Origin: Hydnum rufescens UP504
Lineage: Eukaryota > Basidiomycota > Agaricomycetes > Cantharellales > Hydnaceae
Reading direction: 5' to 3'
DNA length: 64,000 nucleotides
NCBI GenBank assembly: GCA_014904985.1
Contig: MU128909.1
Location: 172,566 to 236,565 of the forward strand
A program made the translations under genes and the position numbers. Positions within the stretch are counted from its first letter, which is position 1. Each line of letters begins with the position of its first letter. Shown piece by piece: positions 12,215 through 22,878 of the stretch. A model generated the notes under the pieces. The model had not been told where the DNA came from, did not search any database, and saw nothing but the letters and a program-made list of their open reading frames with translations.

Positions 12215-14481
12215 ATGCCTCGCGGCATCTTCACCCTATTCATCATACACTTCTTTTCCAGCCTACAAGTTCAATCCCTGTCAATATCTGTAAATGTTCC
12301 ATCTAGCGCTCCCGCCAACGCAAACGTGGTGAAGGATAACTTTGCTGCAATATCTATGGAACTGAACGTTCTGAATACACTCAGTGCGTCCACTATTTAA
12401 TCCCCTGACGCCCCTGACTCGGCCCATTTACTAGTTGGAAATACGCCGCAAACAATACCAAATGCTATGGTTGCGTATTTAAAAAATATCAAATCTCGAA
12501 TCACCCAACCGCTTCGTCTTAGAGTTGGCGGAAACAGCCTAGATGGCTCCATCTTCAACCCCGACGCAACGCAGATGATCACTTTCAATCTTGCCAGCAC
12601 AGCCAATGGTATCAAGAACGTCCCGGTGACGTATGGCCCCCAAGTTGTGACCACCCTTGAAGTGCGTGGACCCATGCCCTTCTGTTTCGGGGCACATTGG
12701 TCTAATGGTCCTGAAGCAACTGGCGTCTGATGTTGGTGGTATATCCCACCTTCTAGGGTTGAGCTTGATTCGCCCAAACGACTCGGACGTTGTCCGGTTT
12801 GCTTCATTTGCCGAAGAAACACTCTCGGGAAATCTGGATGCGTTCTTACTTGGAAATGTACGTTCCTTGGAGACATGACCACCGCTCCATATTTTGTTCT
12901 TAGTATGTCATGTAGGAACCAGATCTTTATTACAAGAACGGGAAGCGTAGTGCGAATTATACGCCCTCTGACTATGTATGTGCTTTATTTTTCTTTTCTC
13001 GGAACCTAGGCCTCGAAAGCTAAAATTCCCATTATTAATCTAGTTACGTGAAGTTGCACAGGTCGTTAGCGACCTGCACAATTCCTCAGGCGGAAATCTT
13101 GTCTCCAGGCCAATCCTCGGGGGACCTTCGACGTGCTGTGGGTCAGTGAATGTCTCCTCTGGATGATTTTCAAAACACTTTACTTCTTTTATGCGTATCT
13201 AGATGGTAATTTACTAGTTTTCAGCGCCCTGCGGTATACGGAACTGAGGCTTCCGTGAGGTAGGGTGCTGAGTAACACGATCAAGGCCGGATATATCTCT
13301 CAACACAAGGACGAACTTAAGTATATTACGTATGCTATCATCATTTTCGTTATGCTCAGTTATTTACACAGCATTCCATTGGTTAGAATCCAACATTATC
13401 CCCAGCAGAGTTGTAGCGTGCTCGGTGTTGAACGCTGGAACCTCACATACCTCACCAAGCATGCGAATGGTATGTCTTTGTTTCCTGCGCAAGTCTACTG
13501 GCCAACCATCGTTCCATTTCGTCCCCGTAGTCATCAGGCTTTCCCAATGGAACTTGGATGGAGTGTCGTTGGCCAAAGCAGAGGGGAAGGAGGTTCTAAT
13601 GGATGAATATAATACGTGAGCCTTCTAGGACCTGCGCGAACCCGGTGTTTTGACCGAGTGAAGCTCACTCCAGGCCTTTCATAGTGCTTCCTGTGGAGGA
13701 ACTCCTGGTCGATCAAATACTGTAAGAAATGTTGATTTCTCACTACATTGCATCCTCTGACTGGCCTAGCTCTTCCGGTCTTTTCAAACAGTTCGCTGCC
13801 GCAATGTGGTCTGTTGACTACACTTTGAGTCTCGCGATTCGTAATTATTCCGCCATTTATATCCATACTCGAGAACAAAATATATCCTACAATATATTCG
13901 ACCCACCAACTTCATCTGTATCATCCTGGACGACTGGGCCACAATATTATTCCCTCCTGCTCCTTGCAGAGGCGCTCCGCGGGACGGATTCGAGCACCGG
14001 TCTGAGTGTCGTTGCGGACCTCGAGCTCACTGATTCCTCTGGCAGCTCCGTCGCTGGTTATGTGATATACGACGGCAAGGGGAAGAATCCGCAGCGTCTA
14101 GTTCTCCTCAACTTCGGGGATGCATCCTTCGGCACTACGCCCAACGTCTCATTCGCTATCCCCGCCGGGCTGAGCCCACAGGGGAAGGACGGAGCCCTCA
14201 CCGTGAAATTCCTGAGCGCCCCAAGTCTCTCAGAAGAGACTGCAATACAATGGGCGGGGCAGAGTGTCGATGGGTCTGGAAATCTGCAGGGAACGGTCGT
14301 CGAGAATAAAGTCCAATGTAACGCGGGATGCAGCATCGATGTGCCCGGACCGGCAGTCGCGCTGGTGGGATTGACGAGCTCGAGTGCCCTGGGGAAGAGT
14401 GGATCTGGCTTTACGAGTGCATGTATCGTTGCGTTATGTGTTGTTCTGTTCACACTGTGCTTTGGTCATCTGGAGATGTAG
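12215..14481 (+). CDS. Glycoside hydrolase family 79 (beta-glucuronidase-type), GPI-anchored
   Basis: GH79 enzymes release glucuronic acid from proteoglycans or arabinogalactan. The start MPRGIFTLFIIHFF is a signal peptide. Exons then give NVPSSAPANANVV, a PLRLRVGGNSLDGS block, PVTYGPQVVTTLE joined to QLASDVGGISHLLG, and LLGNEPDLY, which contains the acid/base Glu. HYPQQSC, LAKAEGKEVLMDEYNT (nucleophile Glu) and ASCGGTPGR...AAMWSVDY follow, and the C-terminal beta domain ends the catalytic part. The last residues form a hydrophobic tail (ACIVALCVVLFTLCF) after small residues, as in GPI-anchor signals. About nine introns are needed. One at 12662-12716 ends CTGAAG, and its removal restores the family sequence. 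All catalytic motifs are present, so the gene appears functional. Confidence 0.85.
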
Positions 14482-14944
14482 AGGGTACACTGACATTGTA
14501 TTTGGGGTTGCGACTATAGACACTTAGACCTTAGATAGATAGAGGCATTTCTAGGTTACTTTTACAGTGCACTGTGGGAAAGTTGTTTCTGCTCTTATTA
14601 CCCCGCCTGGATAGGTTCAGTTGGAATAAGATCAAGAATAACAGAAGGGATTATTAGGAACACACTAAGCTACCACTGTTTGAATTTGAATTGCGAGTCA
14701 GTGTAATTATTGACCTCGCCCAAGGTGGCGAAGGGGCAACAACCCCGCAATATCGGGGAATGGTAGAGTTTCACCAAATTCATTGCTGCAAGCAGTGGGC
14801 CAGGCGCTCGCAATGGCTAAGCAGGCGGGGCGAAGACGGGGCCCGCATGAAGTGGGACTAACTCGACGATGCCTTGATATGATAATGATATTATTATGAT
14901 GACTATCCTTCTACTGGACCCCACATCATCCCACAAATCACGCA
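14482..14944. other. Convergent 3' spacer
   Basis: This 463-bp spacer separates the 3' ends of the GH79 (+) and REX-type exonuclease (-) genes. Nothing further is recognised. Confidence 0.5.
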
Positions 14945-17331
14945 TCAAGGAGAGGTGTCAGACTTTGCGTCTGCCTTAGGAGCGGGCATACCGCTAGCCC
15001 CTAGCGAAATGCAAAAGAATGCAAGCCCAGCTTTGACCTTCTCCACCTCCAATTCAAGCTGTTCCGCATCCTCAAGCGTCCACTGTTCGCTCGATGGAAT
15101 ATCTTCGTTCTTCACCCCGGACCGTATCTTCGCATCCCACGAAGCCTTCTTGCGATTCATAATGCCCATACGTCTTGGATCTGAGCACCCTGTGTAGATC
15201 ATCAGCGCGGTAGATGGGGGCAGTGACGCCGTGAGTTTCTTCAGGGACGTATTCACGTTTTTGAAGGCGGCTTCCGTGGCTGCTGGGGAAACCGACCCAG
15301 AGTCGAGTGTCGTAGTAGACGTCCAGCCGAGCGCACGGGATAATTGCTGCATCCGCCCAAAAACAAAGTCATGTGTTTGTAAGCAGGAAATGACGTTGTC
15401 GATGACCTACAAGAATTCCAATAAATATTCATTCATGGGTGGGTGCAAGAGTAGAGAGGAAGATATGCCCACGAACCTCAACATCTTCGTCGCATTCGAT
15501 GGTAGTGGTGGCCCGTGGCCATATTTCATGGCCGCTCCACCCACATACGCAGAGGACATATTCGCAGCCTTCAAGTTCTGAAAGAGCATCGTTCGTGCCT
15601 CCGACGACTTCCCAAATGCCAATCCACGCTCAACCTTTTTCCTGATGAGCGCAACGCACGCTTTCGCATCCTCTATGGGTGAATGACCAACTATCGTTTC
15701 GCCGTTTTCTTTCTTCGCATTGGTCACCTGGATGGTCTGTCCTGTCCAGTGTTGCGTGAGCCATTTGAGGGATGGTTTGAGATCGGGCCTTTGTAGATTG
15801 TGGAATGTGACGGAAGTATCAATGCATCGTGCATGAGCCAGTCTGAGGGCCCGGAGGTCATTGGAGATATGATGCCCAATAAGAATGGCTTGGGAATCGC
15901 GCATCAAAAGAAGGAGTCTCTGTTGGATATCTCGGAGCGTGGTGCTAATCGGCCCTAACATTGAAGGAGTGATCCCGGAATATCTGCAGAGTGAAGTGAT
16001 GAGTATAAATGGAAAATTTTTTGAAATAGACGGACGCCTGAACCCACTGCGTAAGATAATCCACGATGGGGTCAGCCGGTTTCACCAGCTCGTCGAATAT
16101 TAGTTCCTCGGTCCAGAAGTCCACGACAGCTATTCGAGCTAGTTCCTTTCCCCTCGAAGTGTCCACCATCTCACAATCAATGGCCAGTACGACATTATTA
16201 GGGGACGTGCCGCCTGCACCAGAATCTGCGGGAGCGGGCGGAGCCTCAACCCATTCGTCTGTGCGGATGGGCAGTCCTGGAACGCTGTCCCAACCATTCG
16301 CAACGTACGAAAGGTCTGATTGACTGACACTCGATCCCCCAGTTGGTTGTTCAAGAGAAACGTACGGATGTGTCGATGGGAGAAGAAAGGCCTCCCTCTC
16401 AAGTTCCGCCATGGAAAGAATGAGAGATTCTATAGAAGTGGACTGATCGCCAAACAGACCTGCGTTTGTTATGAATTTCAAGAGCCATCTATGTATTAAC
16501 TGTTACTCACTTGCTTTGCCGCTGTCCTTGGTCTTCTCCTTTGGTTTGTTGAGAGGGCCAAGGAGAAATGTGTTCATTGTGTCTTGTAATTTTGTCCCTT
16601 CACCGAATGCACGCGTAGGCAACCCATGACTGAACAGTTTGCTCATTGCAGGTAATTGAGTCTCTGGTCTTTTGGAGGCAATAAGGAGCGGGAAGGCAGG
16701 TGCAGACGATGCCGAAGGCGGAGGGGGTGTCACAGGGGCCTTGTCGGCAAGTCCGGCCCCGGCAAATAGAGATGAGGGATGTAGCTTCTTCGGTGGTCGT
16801 GCGACTGTAAATGATGGGGGCGGCGGCATCCCAATCGCATCAGGGGTGATACCTGGTATGTGTAGGACAGCAATGCGTTTGATGGATGCCCTCCCCTTAA
16901 GATAAATAAATATAAGTTGCCATGCCAGGAGGACGAATTAGAGAAAAGCACAGACAGGTGCACTGATGAATTTGGGCGCTATATCAGGGGGAGAATTCTC
17001 TACGATTGCCAATATAAGAGATCTCAAGGACTAAGAGAGCCCGTGAGTATAGAATCAAGGAGCATCCACTATGACATACTTGCAGTGAGACTGGCTGCGT
17101 ACGCGAACGCAGGTCGCCCGAATCGAAGGCAAATACAGCTGGTGCAGGAGCCTTGTTTTTCTTCTTCTTCTTCTTCTGTCTCGCCCCTGGCTCTATTTCA
17201 TCATTTCGAGAACCGATAAGTGACGAAGTTCCAGCTTTGGATAAGTCGACAGTGCCATTGTCAAGTTCATCTCGTTTCCGTTTACTGGAAACCGATGCAC
17301 TACTAGGACCAACTCCTGGGGTCGATCCCAT
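14945..17331 (-). CDS. RNA exonuclease, REX1/RNH70-type DEDDh 3'-5' exonuclease
   Basis: These nuclear enzymes trim 3' ends of 5S rRNA, tRNA and related RNAs. The start MGSTPGVGPSSAS leads into a basic KKKKKKNK stretch, consistent with nuclear or nucleolar location. The nuclease core shows the DEDDh motifs in order: VVLAIDCEMVDT (first Asp and Glu), ILIGHHISNDLRAL (Asp) and GHSPIEDAKACVAL (His and Asp). A C-terminal domain (PSTALMIYTGCSDPRRM) ends at 14945. Several short introns interrupt the gene. It is divergent from the ACT-domain gene, with 132 bp between start codons, so a shared promoter is likely. Which REX paralogue it is cannot be fixed by eye. Confidence 0.8.
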
Positions 17332-17463
17332 CCTTGCGTTCAGTTCTCCACTTCTCCGCGCAAAGGTCTCGAATAGTCCCTCGCGTTGAAGACTTCAGTT
17401 TTTTGGCCCCAAATCCACTTCGCTAGATGCCGAAATCGTGTCAAGAGTCAAGACAAATACTGC

Positions 17464-18021
17464 ATGCCTTCTTCTCTCGATCTCATTGTCCATGGAGAAC
17501 TATTCTACACTTATCAGGTCCCACCAACTACCAAACTACCTCCCGAACTCCTCGATCTCTTAATAAGTCCCCCCGCTATCTCGACGTTCGTCTCCATATC
17601 CCGAACTCCCGCCGAAATCTCCATCGTTACAAACTTCAAGCTTGAGACTACCATCGTGTCGACGACGGAAGGGATCAAAGACGCTACCCCCTGGAGGTGT
17701 ATGTCCATTCGTGGTCCAATGGAATTCAGTGAGAATCCCTTCGCAATGTGGTGCGTATCAAAAGAGAAGCCATTCATATCTGAATCCTGAAGACCTCACT
17801 GGGATAATGTGCAATCTCACGACACCTCTCAAGGTAGCAGAGGTCCTGTATTTGCAATATCGACATGGTATATTCGATATCCAGCCTCAACGTGGTCCAC
17901 TCTTGACGTACGACATACCCACAGGGACACTGATTATCTTCTGATCCCAGCTGATGAGGATAAAGTACACAAGGCGATTGAGGCACTGAAGAAGGATTGG
18001 ACAATTGTGATTGCTTCGTAG
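17464..18021 (+). pseudogene. ACT-domain (CASTOR-like) protein with an apparent 1-nt frameshift
   Basis: Start MPSSLDLIVHGELFYTYQ, then LLDLLISPPAISTFVSISR and EISIVTN, match fungal proteins with a CASTOR-type ACT domain, thought to bind small ligands such as amino acids. Removing intron 17729-17792 (GTGAGA...CTGAAG) gives RGPMEFNLTGIMCNLTTPLK. The homologous continuation PVFAISTWDTDYLLIP, spliced over GTATAT...CCACAG, is one base out of frame. The break lies near 17843-17845 (GAGGTCCTG, where GAGGTNCCTG would be in frame). The rest ends ALKKDWTIVIAS with TAG at 18019-18021. A sequencing error is the main alternative to a broken gene, because all other residues look well conserved. Confidence 0.55.
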
Positions 18022-18196
18022 TGATCATTAAGGGACGCCATCCTGTAATTAGCCAGCAAAACCAGAATCCATGTGAAAACATCAGTAACACGAACTTAAC
18101 AACTAAGCTATAGGCTGCAGAAGGATAAGAATTAGAACATCAACCTGAGGAAATTGCAACACTTACCAAAAAGAAAGGAGAAAAAAAACGTTGGCA

Positions 18197-20849
18197 TCAA
18201 CGTCTCGGCGAGCCCCAGGAATCAGGGGTATCTAATCCATATTTGCTCGGACTCGGGTTTGGTTTGGGCTCTATGCCAGAACCAGAGCCTGAAGGACCAC
18301 CGGCTCGACCACCCGACAGATCAAGACCTGATTCAGTCTCCTCTTGTACAGTAGACAGTCCAGCTGGGCTTAACCGGGAGGTCAACGAGGGAATTGGTAT
18401 CGCATCGTTCTTTCCCAGGCCATTCGACGCAGATGATGCCGTAATTTCGGTCCCATACATTGTGCGTTTCGCAGGTGACGGAGGTGGAGGCGAATCCAGC
18501 ATCATACCGCTGCCATTGTTGGCGTCAACTTCGTCGAAACCAAAAGGGTCTGGTGCGCGAGGACCCGCATCCACAGGAAAAGCTGGTGATGGAGGATCGG
18601 CCCTGTTCTCTTTGGCAATTGTATCCGTGGACGAAGAAGGAACGCCCAATCCAAGGCTATCGCCAAATGTGAAGGATGGCAAACGAAAGACAGAAGACGA
18701 GGGTCTTGGCGAAGGCATCTGTATCCCAACGAAAGATATATCTGTAGCACTGGGACTCGTCACGTTTAGGCCGATTCTATTCCCAGAATCATTGCGGGCG
18801 GGAGTCGAGGTGCTCAAGGGCGTTCCAAGGGTTTCGGTGCGAAGACTCTGACCGAAGGAGATAGCGGACGTCCGAACCAGTTTGGTTGGGGTGGATGGGT
18901 TCCCACTCAGGCCAACGTTGCGACGTCCAATGGGATTGTGTCGTCCGCTAGTGTTGTTCTTTCTTACGGCCCCAGACGTCGTACTGCTGAATGAAAACGG
19001 ATTCGCCGGTATTCCAGCTTTGGTAGGTGACATTGAGGGGGACGGCTCTGCAAGCAGAGGGAGAGGCACGTGGTCCGCCGATCCTTTCCGCGGGCTTAGC
19101 GGAAAGGGTAGCTCGCTAAGGGGCGGCTCGTAAGGCATCGATGTAGGAGGGGCGGAAGAAGCCTGTGATTTGGGGAAAGATGAGGGGGGTTGGTAATTCG
19201 GTGGGGGCACTAAAGAGGACAAGGTGGACATCGACGATGTACTTGGGCGATCGGATGCAGGGGGGACTAGAGATGAGAAAGGAGGTCGGTTGTGTAACTG
19301 TTGTGGATCGGGATTTTGGGAATTGCTGGGGACTGAGGTAGGGGGGTCAACGTCCGTTGAAGGAGGGTCTGCCAAGAGTTCATCCATGAGGGATAAATCT
19401 ACCTGCGAGGCTTCCTCTGACGACTCGGTCATGACACTGTAGCGTATTTTCTTGGATGGACTTGGAGCACCGGACGGGGAATCAGTGACTTCTGGGTTAT
19501 TAGGGGGGTCGATTCGATCACGCTTGCCAAGATTAAGCGGAGGAGAGGGTGGCGCCATAGACATAGGAGTCGATGTGGTAGACGCTTTCTGCTCCTCCAA
19601 CTTCTTCAACCGAGTTTCAAGGCCACGGGCGTATGTTTCGAGGGCCGAAACTGTGGCCTTGTGTGATTCGATTAATCCATCTGTCTCGCGTTTTGTCGTT
19701 GAAAATTGGCCACGGAGCACCTCAATTTCTGCCTTCAGACCCGCAACTTCGGGCGCGCCTACGGCAATCTTGAAACGGCCGTCCAAGGCATCGAGTTTAG
19801 TCAGGGTGGCATTAATGCTCGTCTGCTGTTCCTGGGACTCGCGCTCCATGCTTGCTTTGACCAACTCCAGCTGCCTCTGCAATCCATCTAATCGGGTTCG
19901 CTCAGAGTCTATGTCCCCTTGGAGTGTTTTGACTATAGTTTGAGAAGTCTCGACGGATTGAAGGAGACTCTTGTACTCTCCAGACGCTTGAAGTTGGGCA
20001 ACAACATTATTCACATCGAAAGTAGCCGTTCTTGGTGAGAGGGTTGCAGGGGACAAAGAATGCCCATCGGAAACGGCCGCAGTTAATCTAGAGGGAGCGG
20101 CGGGAGATGCTAAAATCGAAAAGGATGAGAAGGGTGGAAAGGATGCATATCATAGGACATACGTTGGGTGGGGAGAGGTGCCATGGGTTTGGTGACAGTC
20201 TCATTATCTTTGGTCTTTATGGATACGGGAGAGGAGGATCCTCTAACTGGCAGAGAATCCACATCCCCCGATAATCGACGAGATGGAAGCTCTACATATG
20301 GAGTGTCGAGACTTGGCCGTGAAACTCGGTGCGGACGCGTGGAAGCAAGAGCCTTGCTATCTTTCTTTGATCTCGGATTCGGGGCTGGTTTGGGGGCCTC
20401 AAGGGGTGTATCGGACTCGCTTTCCGAATTGCCAGGAGTGGGAGTAAGGGCTAACGGCCTCTTCTTCGCAGGGCGCACTGATGGTTTGGTGGCGCGCCCA
20501 CGTTTGGTGGGTACTTCATCCATACTAGTAATCGATCGTTTAGAGGTCGCCACTGACGATGAACCAGCACGCAATTTATTGCCAGAGACGACTCGAGAGC
20601 GCGTCGCAGTAGTAGCAACGGGTGCCTCTTGGCGGGGAAGTGAAGACGTCTCGTCGTCGGTCCTAACCGTCTCTGCGATGAGCTAGACTACGTAGACCGC
20701 GGAAACAAGAACACACACTCTTCGTCAGTTTTCCCAAGGAGCTGGAGAATTATCTTGTCGTTTTTGAGGTTTGCCTTGATGCCATGATCTTTGGCGAGGG
20801 CTTGGAGATCCACCCGCCTCATGGATTCAAGAGTCAGGCGGTCGAACAT
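18197..20849 (-). CDS. SAP-like/coiled-coil nuclear protein, function unknown
   Basis: Exon 1 (start at 20849) gives MFDRLTLESMRRVDLQALA and DHGIKANLKNDKIIL, a SAP-like helix-turn-helix seen in DNA-associated proteins. Exon 2 is basic and Pro/Ser-rich (KRGRATKPSVRPAKKRPL). The long final exon holds a coiled coil of about 120 residues (TLQGDIDSERTRLDGLQRQL onward) followed by some 450 residues rich in Ser and Pro. It ends DTPDSWGSPRR with TGA at 18197-18199. The order DNA-binding-like domain, basic linker, coiled coil, disordered tail suggests a chromatin-linked scaffold. I do not recognise an orthologue. Its 3' end faces the ACT gene with a gap of about 175 bp. Confidence 0.65.
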
Positions 20850-22878
20850 CCTGGGGACGTAGCAAGGAGCCAAAGTATACAAGGCGAGAGAAAAGTGTTC
20901 GTGGCTCCAACGCGGTGTTTCAAATACACCTTGAGGTGTCGAGTTGAGCTTTTTTGAATCCGGAGCAGGATCCTGAGAAAACATCCGGCATACACTTAAG
21001 GTAACTCGCCACAAAAAGTCAAAGCTCGCTTCATTCTGTACTATGTGGTAGGCATCGGTGAGCCACAGCTTCCCATCTGTCCTCGCCTTTCTTTTCCTTA
21101 TCCTTTCCCCTTTTTTTTCGGTATAAAGAAATAGGGGCTCCAACCACATACATGAAGGCATTGCCCAGAATTCCAATCTAGTAGAAGAAATCTGCCGCGT
21201 ACTTGTGGATATACACTTGTGGCGACACTACCTTACGCCTACGGGATTGGATTTATGGTATGGAGAAGCATAGTCGAATAACGCACGGGCTGACGAACAG
21301 GAATACCGAAGGCCGATGATTGCCTGTTGGAATCATAACTTGCGATGATCGATATCATTCGAAGGACTTAACATGAATAAACTTAGCAGACGGTATGCAA
21401 CTGTTGTGGAGGCAAAGCTGATGGGCGTCTTCCAATAAAATTCAAAACAGACTTATCCCCTCGACATCGCCTCCCTCAAACTGCCGCAGTCGTGGAATAC
21501 GAAAGCAGGGTGTCGGCGCGTACGTGATTTCGGCCGGGATCCTCTGTATCCCCGACTATACGCCATAAGCATCCTACATTGACGCTCCCTCATCAGTACC
21601 AGTGATCCTCGGCCACATCCTTTTGGGACCATCTCATCCTCAAAGATGACGGAAAGATCGGACCAAATCTGAGGATCCGCACGAAACACCTCATTTTCTA
21701 TCACGGATCACTCTTCTCGGGCCAGCAGTGCGACCACTTGGTCACTCGAGCTCGGGGCTTTCCTGCGTTCGCTGGACCAAGCACGAGCACCCTGAAGCGC
21801 ATATGTTTGTACGATAAAATCCGTCCAGGTGAGAGATCTTCGACCTTCGCAGAGATTGCTTTGAGTTTGTAACGAATTTGGATCTCGGTCATCCCAGGTT
21901 ATCCCAGTAAATCTTTTAGGTTTTTCGTTTATTCTGCCACCGCAAGCCGATGCCAAGATACGGACATCGGGAGCTGTCGTGTGTGGTGGGCACCCTGACG
22001 GTCCATGTAGACGTGCCTTCAGTGACACATGGAAGTAGGTCCAAATCCTGTCAGCTGCACCCCACATCGCGCCGCCACGACAGTAGCTGTGTGCAGCTTG
22101 GCTACCCTTCCGTTCTCGCCCCACTACTGACTTGCCCTACGCATAGCGCTACCTGGACGAACACTCCACGCAATCGCACTCTGTTCGGCCCGTCACGCGA
22201 TCCCGTAGCCAGGCAACGAAATCTGTGCCTCCCGCCACTCTGCGGACTCTCTACTGGACCTGACCGCAAGCTTGGTGCATTCTGGGCACCGTCGCCTCGT
22301 CACTCGTCATTCCTTTGGGAGGCATTCGAAACCCTGGCTCAATCGTTCTCCCATTGACTTTGGATCATCATGCCTTCCTTTGTCATGTTACGCGATCTCT
22401 CATTCTACCCACAGCCAAGTCGTCGCATCGTGACTTACTGTTCATTAATTACTACCTTGAAGTTTGGGGACGTCAGCAACGAAGTTCACAGCATGGTACT
22501 TTGAACAGCCTGCGGCTGAGCCAATGTTCCAAAAATATAGCACCGAGTAGAATTATCCCTGTAGCCTAGTACCGTATACATGTGTTGACTACTCAACAGG
22601 AACTCAGTCTGCTTTTACTGCCGCTTATCTGGCCATCTGGCCATCAACTGAAGCGTCTGTTACCTCTGGACTAGTTTGGCAACAATTTTTCGGCAAGTGC
22701 AACGCGCTTGGACATCACCGGACTGCACCCGCGCGCGTCTGGGACAATTTATAATGAAAGTACTACCGCGCATTGCTTCTATCTTGTCTCCAACACCGCA
22801 GCATTTTCTCAACCAGATCTCTCCTCCTTCCTCCCGACAAGTTGGAAACGCATCTCTTTGAACTGCGTAACTTTACCC
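20850..22878. other. Gene-poor spacer containing a GTPase relic
   Basis: Apart from the degenerate GTPase segment annotated separately, no coding sequence is recognised. The last 700 bp are the upstream flank of the first CYP63-like gene. Confidence 0.5.
21453..21892 (-). pseudogene. Relic of a basidiomycete P-loop GTPase-like gene
   Basis: One frame reads LSPGRILSYKHMRFRVLVLG followed by PANAGK, a Walker A (GPANAGK) without the usual Thr-Thr after it. Another frame just downstream reads IENEVFRADPQ, and further on HPAFVFHDCGSLREAM. In intact members of this multigene family these motifs (FRVL..G.xNAGK, IENE..F, FVFHDS.GFE) come in this order in one frame. Here they are broken across frames and separated by unrelated sequence with stops. 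I infer a decayed copy; the possibility of unrecognised introns remains. Confidence 0.45.

Noticed and set aside
12397..12882. Minus-strand ORF of 161 codons in the GH79 gene
   Set aside because: Antisense to GH79 exons that carry clear family motifs.
22708..22878. N-terminal extension of the first P450 to an upstream ATG
   Set aside because: The extension is not shared by the paralogue, whereas MASPG followed by the membrane anchor is.
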